Source of the DNA: Athripsodes cinereus
Taxonomy: Eukaryota > Arthropoda > Insecta > Trichoptera > Leptoceridae
NCBI GenBank assembly: GCA_947579605.1
Contig: OX388321.1
Span: 18,467,614-18,531,613, forward strand
DNA length: 64,000 nt
Direction of reading: 5' to 3'
Shown here: one piece after another, positions 12,558 to 24,520 of the stretch
Layout of the letters: each line of letters starts with the position of its first letter
How positions within the stretch are numbered: position 1 is the first letter of the stretch
Program-made: the position numbers and the translations under genes
Notes under the pieces: model-generated
The model's database searches: none
Seen by the model: the letters and a program-made list of their open reading frames with translations, nothing else
Told to the model about the DNA's origin: nothing

Positions 12558-14645
12558 GTAAGTTAAAACCAAATATGGATAAAAAATACGGTTGAATAAT
12601 TTGCTTAGATTAATATCTTATCAATTCTTTTTGATTAATACTTAAGTAATAATTTTACTTCTATCAGGATTATGTAGGTACCTGTATGGTATGCTGAAAT
12701 GAAACGACCCAAAGAATTTACACTTTTGAGTCACGATTTATGATAATGAAATTATCTTGAATGAAGTATTGTCATTTATTTTTTAATATTTGAGGTTTAA
12801 CAAGTACATTTTGCCATAGTAAATGCAGATTTGTAAACTATTTTCTAAAATATTTATTCTACATTTTTCAAACACAAATTATATTAGATTGATAAAAAAA
12901 GATTATTATTCTTTCACGTATACAATATAATGATGACCAAAATATAAACAAACAATTTTTTTTTTCATAAATCAGAATTTAAAATAAACTGAAATACCTA
13001 CACCCCAAGATACCCTCACAGCGAGCAATATACATATATTGTGAAGGTGAAGTAGATCAAAAGTTTTGTTAACTAGAATACTTATTAATCTATTATAAAA
13101 CAAAATTAATTCAGAATGTTCATTATCATAACATATTATTACTGTTCAATATAATTTATTATTTGACTATATTTTATTTGGAATAGTTTTACTTGTGGGC
13201 GAATAGCATTGAAGTATAACACCAACTAGATGATAATGTGTGAAGGAAAAGTAGACCACTTTCAAAATACATTATAATGTAATCTTAAATATTATAATAA
13301 TATTCTATAGGCACACGCAGCACAGTTTGTAGGTGAGCATGAGATTGCATATATAGAGAATAGGAATGTAAAATTGATATAATATAATTATATAGAGCCT
13401 ACTGCCTTTGATTTATCGTTATCAAAAGTACACTAAGTAATTTGTGATTAAACGTTAATACATATAAAATATATTCTTTAAAAAAAATGTTTTTGCTATT
13501 ACCCATATAAAATCTTATACACCTTTCACAGTAAGCTAAAAGCTTGTGTCGAGAAATATCAATGCGCAAATTTTTAAAGGAGTATAAATCGAGACCTGTG
13601 TTTGCAAGAGGAGCATTCAAAGAGAAAAAAAGAAACAAAGGAAAAAATATTTTATCCAATTTATTGGTTCGGTATACTTTATCCAATTAGGCTTCCTAGT
13701 GACATACCAAAGGCTAAAAAAAAATCTGTTATTAAAAAAGCTCCCATGACAGCTTACAGTTTCTGATGTATGAGTTTAATAATCATCTGTCAATAGATAA
13801 TTATGAAGATTACCTAAAAAAATAACGAACAAAATCTTTTTGAAATAATTAATTTTTTTTGTAACGAAAACATATGAAATTAAAAATCATTCTAATGTGA
13901 TTATCAAGAATATTCAGTACGTACTCAAACTTTTCATGCTTTATACATTACAATGTTCAAATATTTTTATAGCATTTAATAACATACTAAATACTCCATC
14001 ACATTGTAGCACTCAAGATTTTTAAGAACATTAGCATTTAGACTGCTATAAATGGGTGAATTAAGTCATTCCTGTAATATTTACTGAAGCATAATATCGT
14101 GAGCCTTGCTATAAGTACCTGTAAAAAATAGAAATTACACAAACGCAGTGGTTTCTCCACAAAACGGCGCATCATAAATAAGTTGTCTAGTTATTATTAT
14201 TATTAAACGCAACTAAATAATATAGGTAGGTAGGTATACACGCAGGTTAAAAGGTCTCCTTTATTCAAATAATTCAAAGGTGCTTATTTAATTAATACTA
14301 ATGAAGAGTCTTACAAAGTTAAGGACATCTTAAATTAATTATTAATTAATCCACTTTGTTTTTATTTGGTAAGTGGAAATTCAACTTTGTCATAAATATG
14401 AACGTTAGAATTTTAAATAATTTTGCTAACTAATTATTTTCTCTGTAGAATTGGTCTCAATAGAGAAATTTTGTTATATTCAATCTAAGTCTGCTTGTAT
14501 AAGTTACAATAATTCTTTGTGAATTTCACAAACTAAGGTATTTTTTTTTATTGTTTACAATGTAGAATTCTCCAAATATTTTATAAGCTTTTTAATTTTG
14601 ACTTATTTCATTACTAAAATTGTATCACTGGGTTAGTTGGAAGAT

Positions 14646-15015
14646 ATGTCGGCCGGTGTGGCGCGGAGGTAACGCTCTTACCTTTCACGAGGTCCCGGGT
14701 TCGATTCCCGGCCAGGGCAGATTGAGGAATGACCTTTTTCAAGTTGTCCTGGGTCTGGGTGTTACATGTATATGTGTTTAGTGCATTGTATATGTGTGTA
14801 TCGTCGCGTTAGTACCCATAATACAAGATTAATCTTAGTTTGGGACTAGCTCGATCTGTGTGAAATGTCTATGTATGTTATGTTATGTTATGTTATATCG
14901 CGCTTCTGCGATAAACTCGCCCATTGCACAAAATTTATTTGTCTAGATTAAATTGTTTATTTATTTTGTTGATTTTTTTGTGCAATAAAGGTTTTTATTA
15001 TTATTATTATTATCA
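14646..15015 (+). mobile_element. tRNA-derived SINE (family A) followed by a LINE 3' end
   Basis: The head has an A-box-like GTGGCGCGGAGGTAACGC and a B box GGTTCGATTCC, then a body with TAGTTTGGGACTAGCTCG and a (TATGT)n-type tail near 14875-14895. It is directly followed by GCGCTTCTGCGATAAACTCG and ...GTGCAATAAAGG(TTA)n, a CR1/Jockey-like LINE 3' end (about 14897-15015). Not a functional tRNA gene: the cloverleaf is incomplete. Confidence 0.8.
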
Positions 15016-18000
15016 CTGTTATTGATTAAGGCATTATGTTATAATCAAACGCTGTAAAATATTAATATTTAAGGATATTTATTAAAAGGTTGTAATCCCT
15101 TGCTGTTTCAATAAAATTACGGAAAAATATAGCTCAAATGACATGAAATCGTTTAAAGTCAGTAATTCTAGTAACTTTCAGGTGAAATTATTAAAGAAGA
15201 ACTTAGAATGTATTACATATGAAATGCACCGATTGGTGGAAATCCGTCGTTTCTATAAGAAAGGAAGGTAAAAGGCTTTTGGATGAGTACGTATCATAAG
15301 ACGAATACTGATAAAAAAATAAAGTTATACGTTACTTAAAATACATTTTCCTTACTGTTAAAAAAATCAAACATAGAGTCTTACTAATATTATAGTGGTA
15401 GAGGTACTACGATATTTAACTGTGTATAATATAAGTATTACAGGCGGACAGGTAACGTTGATTGTTAAGCAAGATTGGTAAATTAACACACTTATACAAT
15501 TTGAACATCCGTTTTCTTGACCAATAACACCAGCAATTAGTCAGTGTGGCATTGTTCCTTGGAATATTTCTCAATCTCGAAGGAAACTCCATCCACCCCA
15601 CTACTTACTCGTGAATTCCGGTTACAAATAGATGAGTTATGCAACACTTTGTCAGTTCTTTATAATTAATTAGAAAAAACACACAATTTATGCATACAAT
15701 TTATAACATGATATTATTTATGTTTTGAAAAATTAGTATCAATTTATTATCGCGGACATTTGTTATTTTGGACTTGACTTATGAAATCGCATTTTAATAA
15801 TAAATTACGGTCAAAATTTTCATGGGTCCTCTGGTACCTTTATTATCACAAAACATGAGTTGCAGAATAAATACAAAGCTTTTTAATATGTTTTTATTCA
15901 TTCCTATAGCGGTTGTGATGCATTATTCATCAAGAAGATATGCACAAATTGTAAGATTAAAATGGCCGTCCTTCATTGAATAAAATAATGTGTGTTTGTC
16001 TCGAATCTGGCAGCAACATTATAATATGATCAATAATTCATTCACTGTGTCGGTACCTAGGTAGCAAAATTCCACAATGAAATTTAAAAAAAAACAAATG
16101 TTTTCTTCTACTTTGTGATTTATTCTCGGTTGACAATCTGATATTGACAATATCCTGACAAGACAAAAGACGTCTCTCTCGAAAATAAATAACAATAAAG
16201 TGAAAGAAAAAAAATGTTTTTTTTTTTAATTTCGTGATCAATAATTTATTGCATTATACAAACCAAATTCGATTCTCCTTTAATAATTTTATAGTTAAGG
16301 AACGGTTTTCTATGATTACGCTCAGTTATCAATATACAGTATAGGAAAAGCTTACTGTGAAAAAATATTTTCAATACTAAATTCATTTAGTACAAAATTC
16401 ACTACGTTTCGTATTCTAATCCCTATTGGAAAACTTTTGAAATATTTCACAAAGAATACTTATTTCATCTTAATCAACTAACTATTGTTTATAGTGCCTA
16501 ATTAGTTCAACAGTTATACTGACAACGGTATATACAAAATATGTTTTATCGTAAAAATAATAACAAGGTTAAATAAACTATTACACTTCTAAAGTAACAT
16601 TTAACTTCTTTTTTGTTTTAAACCTTGAGACTATGTTCGTATATTTCACACTTACATAGGTGATATAAAATGAACTTATATCTAATACTCATCCATAATA
16701 ATCAAAATATTACATAATAATTCCATTTACTTAGTTTTGTTTGTAAAAATCGATATATCCTATACAATGCAGGAGTTCAATAGTATGATAACAAGTAGAT
16801 AATGTGTACGTCAATTTCTTCAAAGTACGAATAGAGGTAGGGTAGAGTACATTGCAATGACAATGGTTTAATTTCCTTTGCAGGTATAAGAGCAATGCAA
16901 TACTAAGTAATTATTATCCATTGTTGTAACTTGATTACCATACATTGCCAGGTACTGTGGCAGTGTAGTTATAATACACATGCCCAACTACGTTTTATCT
17001 AGACGTTCACATATTCAACCATTTTAGTGTGTCCTACAGTTTGAACAATATCTAAGAGAAATACCTGAAGTAGATAATCAAATTATCCCAAGCATATTAC
17101 ACATTTGGATGATTTAATAAGGACTTTGAAATTTCAAATATATACCTACTACATGTATGAAATACTATGTTTTAGAGTATGGATGGAATACTCAGTGGCT
17201 AGTACCAGTTACGAGATTTTATCAAGCAAACTGTATTTCAATTATCTTTTACATAAGTATGATGATAATGAACGTAAATAATAAAATGTAAATGCGTTTC
17301 ACGCCAGACAATGAACCATGTTGTGCATGACTTTAAATTCAGTTGGGAGAACCTAAATATAGTGACCATCGACGCATCTAACAGGAAAATAAAGTGACCT
17401 CTTGATGTGGAGGATAAGAGTGTCATATGTATTAAATAACCAATTTATGTACGAGCCAATACTTATGTGCATTAAGACTACCGAGACTGACTACATACCT
17501 ACATATGTTTATATATCATTTTATTTTACAAGAGCAGTATATTGTTATTGTTTTAATGGCTGACAATAAAAAGCAGTCTGTAGTAAATACCTAAAACTTT
17601 TAGATTTATTCGCTTCTACTAACTCTTTCAAAATGTGAGCTTTTTATGTTGAAGCTTTCAAAGCAAGATGTAACTGCGCAATAAAACAAATACTTTTTTT
17701 ATATCAAATGTTCTACACATTCCACAGCCATATTCATATGTCGTTGGTAATATTATATTTTATTCTATACTCGCGAGTGCTATATAAATTTTTATGACTT
17801 GATATCGTTTGGTACTTATTACGAAAGAAAGTGAAATTCAAAATAAATATACTTGGGTACGCGGTATTTATACTTAAAGGGAACGCGCTTACAATAATAT
17901 AAAGATATCACACAACATTTAAGATAATAATAATAATAGTTATCATACTTATGCTTACGATCATAATATTATTATGAATCATAAGCATTTAATTATTTTA

Positions 18001-18076
18001 ATCACTAATGATTAAGCACTTAGACACCTAAAGAAGCAAAGTAATGATTTTTGCGTTATTCAAGATCGTCATGGAA
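15016..18076. other. Gene-free region
   Basis: Only the family F repeat at 16.04-16.24 kb is recognisable. No coding, RNA or regulatory signal is seen elsewhere. Confidence 0.5.
16036..16240. repeat. Unclassified dispersed repeat, family F
   Basis: Shares TTCACTGTGTCGGT, AAAATTCCA, ATTGACAATATCCTGACAAG and AAAAGACGTCTCTCTCGAAA with the insert at about 53915-54035. Only two copies are visible here. Its class is unknown. Confidence 0.5.
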
Positions 18077-18149
18077 GTCATGGAAGGGTTTTAAACATTC
18101 AATATTAAACTGTTTGTTTAATATTGAATGTTTAAAACCCTTCCATGAC
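18077..18149. repeat. Perfect 34-bp hairpin, 5-nt loop
   Basis: Arms 18077-18110 and 18116-18149 (GTCATGGAAGGGTTTTAAAC...) are exact reverse complements around the loop TGTTT. Confidence 0.92.
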
Positions 18150-18897
18150 ATATTGCTTCATGACCGGCGGATGAGAGAGTGTATATAATGGTTTTAATAA
18201 TCACTACTGATGTGTATCTACTGAAGTCATTGGAAATATTTCTTTAAACGATTTAGTTTCATCACCATCAGGCATTACATGGCTTATTTTTACGATGTTA
18301 TTAATTGGTAGACACAGCATTAGACCGGATCTATATAGGTATATAAACTTGGATGACGGCAAAAAGACTTAACACATACATAGTAAATACTACATAATAT
18401 TGATTGATTAATAAGAAATTGTCATTAAAGTATTATTATTATTTAGAAATCGACATCATATTATTATTATTACGTTGCGTGTCGATTGTATTGGCATGAG
18501 GAAAGTGCGTTTCTTAGAAGACAATCAAGTAAAATAGTTGCAGGGGACAAGATTATCGTGATGACTTTTTATTATATTATTATGTACTGGTGAAAGACGA
18601 TCAGTGTCGTCATTATTGTATGCTCTGCTCTGCTCTGCTGTGCGTGCTTTGGAAATCGTGGATGATGGTGATAAAATCGTGATAAAAGAAAATTACTATT
18701 TGATATTTACGTTCACAATATTAAAGTCATATTGTTCAACGCTCACGTTGATCAAATGCAAATATATTGATGCAACGTGTGTCCACAATTTTCCTCTTCT
18801 TATTTTAATTTATATAACTTAAACTCAATTCAAACTTAAAATACATTTATTATGGAAATAGATAAGTATCTCAATTTGTATAAAACTTGTTTGTCGA

Positions 18898-19522
18898 AAA
18901 ATAGTTCTGAATGGTAAGGATTTGTATAATTTCTATGTATACAAGAAAATAGTTCTGAATGGTAAGGATTTGTATAATTTCTATGTATACAAGAAAATAG
19001 TTCTGAATGGTAAGGATTTGTATAATTTCTATGTATACAAGAAAATAGTTCTGAATGGTAAGGATTTGTATAATTTCTATGTATACAAGAAAATAGTTCT
19101 GAATGGTTAGGATTTGTATAATTTCTATGTATACAAGAAAATAGTTCTGAATGGTAAGGATTTGTATAATTTCTATGTATACAAGAAAATAGTTCTGAAT
19201 GGTAAGGATTTGTATAATTTCTATGTATACAAGAAAATAGTTCTGAATGGTTAGGATTTGTATAATTTCTATGTATACAAGAAAATAGTTCTGAATGGTA
19301 AGGATTTGTATAATTTCTATGTATACAAGAAAATAGTTCTGAATGGTAAGGATTTGTATAATTTCTATGTATACAAGAAAATAGTTCTGAATGGTAAGGA
19401 TTTGTATAATTTCTATGTATACAAGAAAATAGTTCTGAATGGTATGGATTTGTATAATTTCTATGTATACAAGAAAATAGTTCTGAATGGTTAGGATTTG
19501 TATAATTTCTATGTATACAAGA
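18898..19522. repeat. Minisatellite, 13 x 48 bp, almost identical copies
   Basis: The unit contains TTCTGAATGGTAAGGATTTG followed by TATAATTTCTATGTATACAA. Copies differ mainly at one site: GGTAAGG in most, GGTTAGG in copies 5, 8 and 13, GGTATGG in copy 12. Because 48 is a multiple of three, long frames run through the array. The minus strand stays open for 234 codons as a 16-residue repeat. This is expected from a tandem repeat and is not taken as a gene. Confidence 0.95.
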
Positions 19523-20454
19523 TAAACATTAAAGTGTGAAAGAAGAAGATGTAAAAGTATAAAAAATATCAACATTTAAATTATTTTCTCACCATTTGAA
19601 ATAGAAAATGTAAAAAGGTAAAATATAATAATCGAATCCACAAAAGTACACAAGTTTTCATCTTTCTGATTTCACCATAGTGTCAAAATGTTTTTCCACT
19701 AAATTGAAAAACTATCGAGTTCATATTATTTTCATAGGGGAGAGACGAAATACTAACCATGTACGAAAAACAAAAATACTACGTACGTACTTCAACAACC
19801 CTAGAGGGAATTTCGTTCATGGGAGAACATTTTTCGCCTTCATCAAGAATGTTTTCTTGTCAGACATTAATATTTCAAGTTGTTGTATTATTTTGTACTC
19901 TAGATACAATATATTATTATTTGTGCGTGTTCCACCAACACATTTCACTATTTTTCTGACAGGTATTTCAATTAATATATGAGCTATTGTGATACCATGA
20001 ACGGATTACCGAAAATACATCAGAATAATAATAATAGGTATATTACATTTCAAATAACTCAATTCTCTTTACAACGATTACCAAAGCTTACTTTGAAGCT
20101 TATAACTCTTCGCCACAACGTATTGTGGAAAGAAATTTTACGTATATGTGTAAAGATTTATAAATCATTATAATTTTTTTCCTAGCTATGAACATGACCA
20201 CGCTCATATGATATTACTTGTTATTTATCAAAAAATAATTGGAACAAAATTGAGTAAATTTTCGAACATGACGTGGGAGGAAAAACTAAAACATTTACAT
20301 TGAAGATTTTTCTCATTAAAACTTGTAATGTTTTTCGTAATAAAGAACAGGTATCCCATAATTATTTGTAAGTTTTTGAGTATTCTGATGTTTTCGTACA
20401 ACATCAAGAATTTACATTTAATAACACATTTAATTCGGCAGTATAATGAAGTGT
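19523..20454. other. Gene-free region
   Basis: Overlapping frames of 64-100 codons at 19680-20173 have no motif or coding bias and are treated as chance. Confidence 0.45.
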
Positions 20455-20575
20455 GCCACCCATCCTGAATAACTTATTTTTATTAAAGTCTATAATGTTT
20501 ATTATGTGCAAGTTAGTCTACTAGCTACCCAAGCTTGTGGCATATGTCATGAATGATAGTAAAGATAGTAAGATT
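20455..20575 (+). repeat. Degenerate family E copy
   Basis: GCCACCCATCCTGAATAACT, GTTTATTATGTGCAAGTTAG, TCTACTAGCTACCC and GTGGCATATGTCATGAATG occur in family order. Confidence 0.55.
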
Positions 20576-20722
20576 TATTACAATAGGGCCCGGGTCTTCA
20601 TATCCGGCCCTATAATGTTATTATTTACTTTTACTACAACTGACAACGATAAGGCCGTTGACCAACACGAAATACTTTACTTTTACTCTCTACCTCATCT
20701 TAACATGGTATATTGTGTAATG

Positions 20723-21034
20723 CAGTGGTCTCCAACTTTTTTAACTCCGCTGATAACTTAACAGCAGATCGTCGATGATGTTTACCTTTGAAGAGCTTTT
20801 TTTAGGTTTCAGATTCCCAAAATTTCTATTCCCCCTCCATCATCGCCGAATTTTCGAAAACATATAGATTTAAGTTAAATACGCTAGAAGAAGAAGATAG
20901 AAATATGACATATTTGATTATTTCCTCGGTTTTTGTAAAGGAATATTTACTTGATTTGCAATATCGAAAAAGAAAACGCAACGAAAAAGACTGTTCGTCA
21001 TGTTACTTCCGCAAACCGGCAGTTGGGACCACTG
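20723..21034. mobile_element. Second non-autonomous hAT element (312 bp) with intact 8-bp target duplication
   Basis: Left end CAGTGGTCTCCAACTTTTT and right end, inverted, CAGTGGTCCCAACTG. The 8-bp duplication GTGTAATG lies at 20715-20722 and 21035-21042. There is no coding capacity. It differs in sequence from the hAT copy at 3.5 kb, so it is a separate family. Confidence 0.92.
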
Positions 21035-21346
21035 GTGTAATGTGTTCCTAGTATTACGAAACTTCACGTCAAATAACTTGATGTTATCATAAAGGGTCGC
21101 ACATTAAATATATTTGCTTGGTTTCCCGTTATTTGTTAAGTAACGTTGATGTATTAAAAATATTATTATTTCCTTTAAAAACATAAAACTGTGTACAATA
21201 GACATTAAATATCATCAGTTCAGAGATGAAGTATGTGTCCAATTCTGAATACCAGTTTTTTATGGTATGGAAAAGACGTATGGTATGTGTATTATATGCA
21301 GCTCGTCCACTGAATCCCAATTAAAAATACCGTAATGTTAAAGATA

Positions 21347-21525
21347 GAGTTCGTCGGTAGCCTGGAGGTAGAGTCTAGACCTCGTGTAATGGGGGTACGC
21401 GAATCGATCCCAGGTGCCGGAAAACTCCCCTTTCACGACACATCAAGCTTTTACATTACTGTGAAAAGTTTATAAGATTGTATTTGGGTTTATAACAAAA
21501 ACTCATATACTTTTTTAAAAAAAGA
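21347..21525 (+). mobile_element. tRNA-derived SINE, family B
   Basis: The head GTCGGTAGCCTGGAGGTAGA (A box) and the degenerate B box GAATCGATCCC are followed by CAAGCTTTTA...GTGAAAAGTTTATAAG and TTGTATTTGGGTTTATAAC. This copy is more diverged than those at 27.0 and 28.7 kb. Confidence 0.75.
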
Positions 21526-22303
21526 AGATATATAGATAAAACTGGGATAATGTATCAGGGTAAGCAGGTACTTGTATCCACAAACATTTGTTTGTCTGTA
21601 TTGTAAGCTCAGACACTATCATCAGGTTGAAAACTTACTACTTTATATGAATCTTTCAAACACAGTTCACCGAAATATGTTAATTGTTCAATGCAGGATT
21701 ACTTGGTTTTTGTAATTTTTTTCTAGCTATTTATAAATGACAAATCTTATTTGTTGTTGTTATTCTATAATTTCTCACGAATTTGACCACTGCGTTGATA
21801 CAGATACAGATCATAACATGCATAACTTGTTATTCAATTAGCGTTATGTTTCATGTACATACCAAATATGCGGAAAAGTAAAACCAAAAATGTACCAACA
21901 ACATACATTATATATACGTAGGTACCAACAGTAATTATATAACAAAAACTTGTTACTAATAAACTTCAATAATATCACAATAAGGGTTTGCGGATGGGCT
22001 ACTTCCGACGCGGGTTTTATATAGAATTTTATACAGTAGGTACTTACCCACAATCGAAACATCAAATTCAAAGTTATACTTGAAAATGATTTAGGCCTTC
22101 ACGTAGTTGACAATGTACCTAACTAAAGGTCTACAGAATCAAAAAATTTTTTTTTTTAATTATGATGTTTGGTAATATTTGGACTAGATAGCACATTTAT
22201 TTCACTAGAAAAGCATAAATGGGCTAATATAAGTAAGCGAATTTTAATTATTTTGAGTGACGATCTTAGAATTATCAGATTATTAGTAATCATTGTGTCG
22301 AAT

Positions 22304-22518
22304 CTGCAGGGTTACCTACTCTCGACAAAATCTAAACACGATCTTAATCTTAATCATAGGACGCACGAAGTGACTATTGGCCAAAATACACGCATACCGA
22401 TCAAGAGGTAGCGGTAGCGCGGTGTTTTTAACCATAGTCTCTTCGTGCGTCGTATGATAAAGATCAAGACTACATAGATTAAGATTGTATTTAGATTGTG
22501 TCAAGAGTAGCCCTGCAG
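22304..22518. mobile_element. MITE-like element with about 95-bp inverted arms
   Basis: Left arm CTGCAGGGTTACCTACTCTC ... CGCACGAAG.GACTAT and right arm (inverted) CTGCAGGGCTACTCTTGAC ... CGCACGAAGAGACTAT pair along most of their length. The centre holds GATCAAGAGGTAGCGGTAGC. A stray end (CGAGAGTAGCCCT) occurs at 22611-22623. Confidence 0.7.
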
Positions 22519-23204
22519 GTTAGATATTATATTTTCAAAAGAAGCAATTGGAACTTTGAAAAATATTAGGTATATAATATACCATATAAGATTCTAGAGT
22601 AAGAGGGCATCGAGAGTAGCCCTCCCTAGGTACAGGTAATAAGTACAATAAATGTTGATGGTGTCGGACACCAAACACGACCTCTTAATTAAATAACACG
22701 TTGAAAGCCTTGATAGCGAAATACCAAAATGAAACGAAATGTCAAATTGTTTAAGGTCAACCACAATGATAATAATAGATACAAATTATACTTTGGTTCA
22801 TTGTGTCTTAATATAAATGCAATTTTAATATACCTTATATTAATTACTAGGTAATAATTTTAGACGTGAGTGTGCGAAACTTATATACAAATGAAAAATT
22901 AAAATAATTAATTAAATTAATTTTATTTAATCGTTTTCAACTTTATTTATTTCAGACTAGCCTGGTTCTCTCGTAAATAATAATGCGATAACACGATCGA
23001 ATTTTTAACGAGATACATTTATTAATGTGCATGTAACTTTGCATGCAAATTAATTTATTTATTTCCATCAGCAGGCGTATATTAAGTCAATCATGCATTT
23101 TAATACAATTAAATGTAAGAAGTTCTGTTTTTTTTTTGTTTTGGTTTAATTTATTCGGTTTCCTATGGGTCCCATTGCCTTGGTGTACAAACATAACCAA
23201 TATG

Positions 23205-23302
23205 ATTAAAATTATTTTAAAACACTGTATAATTTCCAAATTAAATTTATATGTGAATAAATTTAATTTGGAAATTATACAGTGTTTTAAAATCATTTTA
23301 AT
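23205..23302. repeat. 45-bp hairpin with one mismatch, 8-nt loop
   Basis: Arms 23205-23249 and 23258-23302 pair at about 44 of 45 positions. The arms contain AACACTGTATAATTTCCAAA, and the loop is TATGTGAA. It is the longest simple hairpin in the window. Confidence 0.9.
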
Positions 23303-24384
23303 TATAATGAATTTCTAAAGTGTTAACACAAAAACATTTGATTTATTAATAACCAATATGAACAATATTCAAACAAATCAAAATGAAATGATCACAAAGA
23401 AAATGCTGAACATTTGAACGTTACTTAAATGCAAACCAATATGTTCCCCAAATATTTTTTTAGATATCTACTAGTATTACATCAAGTATAATATGGTGAT
23501 ATGAAGAGATAACCATGACTTTCGTAAATATAGAGTAGGTAACTGGCGAAATCACATACAGAGATATAAACAATAGTCATATTTTTCAATAATTGATGAT
23601 AAGTATGTACTTTACACTACTTTTAGAGGTTTTGAAAAATTTAATATTAAAATTTTTCGAAATGGAGCTGGTTTCTACCTTGTATTTCCAGAAAAAGTGT
23701 CAAAGGATTTCCATATTACCATTGATTTTATCCGTTATTTTTCACAACTATTTCATAAAATTTGACTATTTTTAAGAATACAGTTTTAAAGAATTCAACA
23801 AGAAGAATATAAAATAAATATGCAGAAATCAACTCAGCATAAAAATTGAAAAATTTGGATGTATCCATTTTCGATACTGAACGAATTATATACTTTTCTC
23901 ATAATACGTTTTGAAACCACATTCAAACGTGGAAAAAGTAACTTTCAAAAGTTTATGATGAAGGGTTAAAAACCAGAAACTGGAATCAGAAAAAAACTTT
24001 TTAACTCACCTCATGAAAAAATCCGTATTTCCAAAACGATGTGGAAAGAAGTAGTAGTCAACTGTCAAAAACACTGCAGGAGAAACAAAAACCACTTCCA
24101 CAAAACTTCACTACGAAACAAATAGATTATTATGTTTTTCTCCTCAAACAATATCACGATATTTCCACAGCACAATATTATTTATGACAAAATAATACAA
24201 AGTTTAAATTGATTATCACATAAAATAAATATTATCACAGCGATATTATTATTATTTAATGAATCAATTATTTATTTATTATGTACACTACAAAACAACT
24301 ATCGTTATAATTTTAAGACAACTTTCTTTTCGAGTTTGTTATAATATATTATTATCATTTGTTTATTAATATTCTCGTAACGCG

Positions 24385-24520
24385 GCGTCCACTCCACTCT
24401 ACAGCTCGGTGAAAACAACACAGAATAATACAACTCAGTTTGTGAACATAGTGGAGACCTCAGTCAGTCAGTACCTCAGTCCCGTAAAACGTGGAGTAGG
24501 AGTGAGTGGAATACTACATA
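24385..24520 (+). promoter_or_regulatory. Candidate transcription-start region / non-coding first exon
   Basis: A GC-richer island in AT-rich DNA (CGTAACGCGGCGTCCACTCC) followed by TCAGTCAGTCAGTACCTCAG, four TCAG(T) matches to the arthropod initiator. No frame of note follows. No downstream exon is recognised, so this is only a candidate. Confidence 0.2.

Larger units (their letters stand above)
10521..14645. other. Gene-free region
   Basis: It holds one family E relic (11.2 kb), one hairpin (11.84 kb) and the microexon candidate (12.53 kb). Frames of up to 99 codons (11466-11765) have random-looking composition. Confidence 0.5.

Noticed and set aside
14650..14720. tRNA gene, because of strong A and B boxes
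   Set aside because: The stems do not close into a full cloverleaf, and the sequence continues into a SINE body that recurs at 45.2 kb. It is a SINE head. The same holds for 27.0, 28.7 and 46.9 kb.
18871..19575. 234-codon minus-strand frame made of a 16-residue repeat
   Set aside because: It is produced entirely by a 48-bp tandem repeat whose length is a multiple of three. The same array gives long plus-strand frames, and nothing flanking supports a gene.
23043..23318. Overlapping frames of 91 and 69 codons with similar peptides on opposite strands
   Set aside because: The similarity of the two peptides is caused by the 45-bp hairpin.
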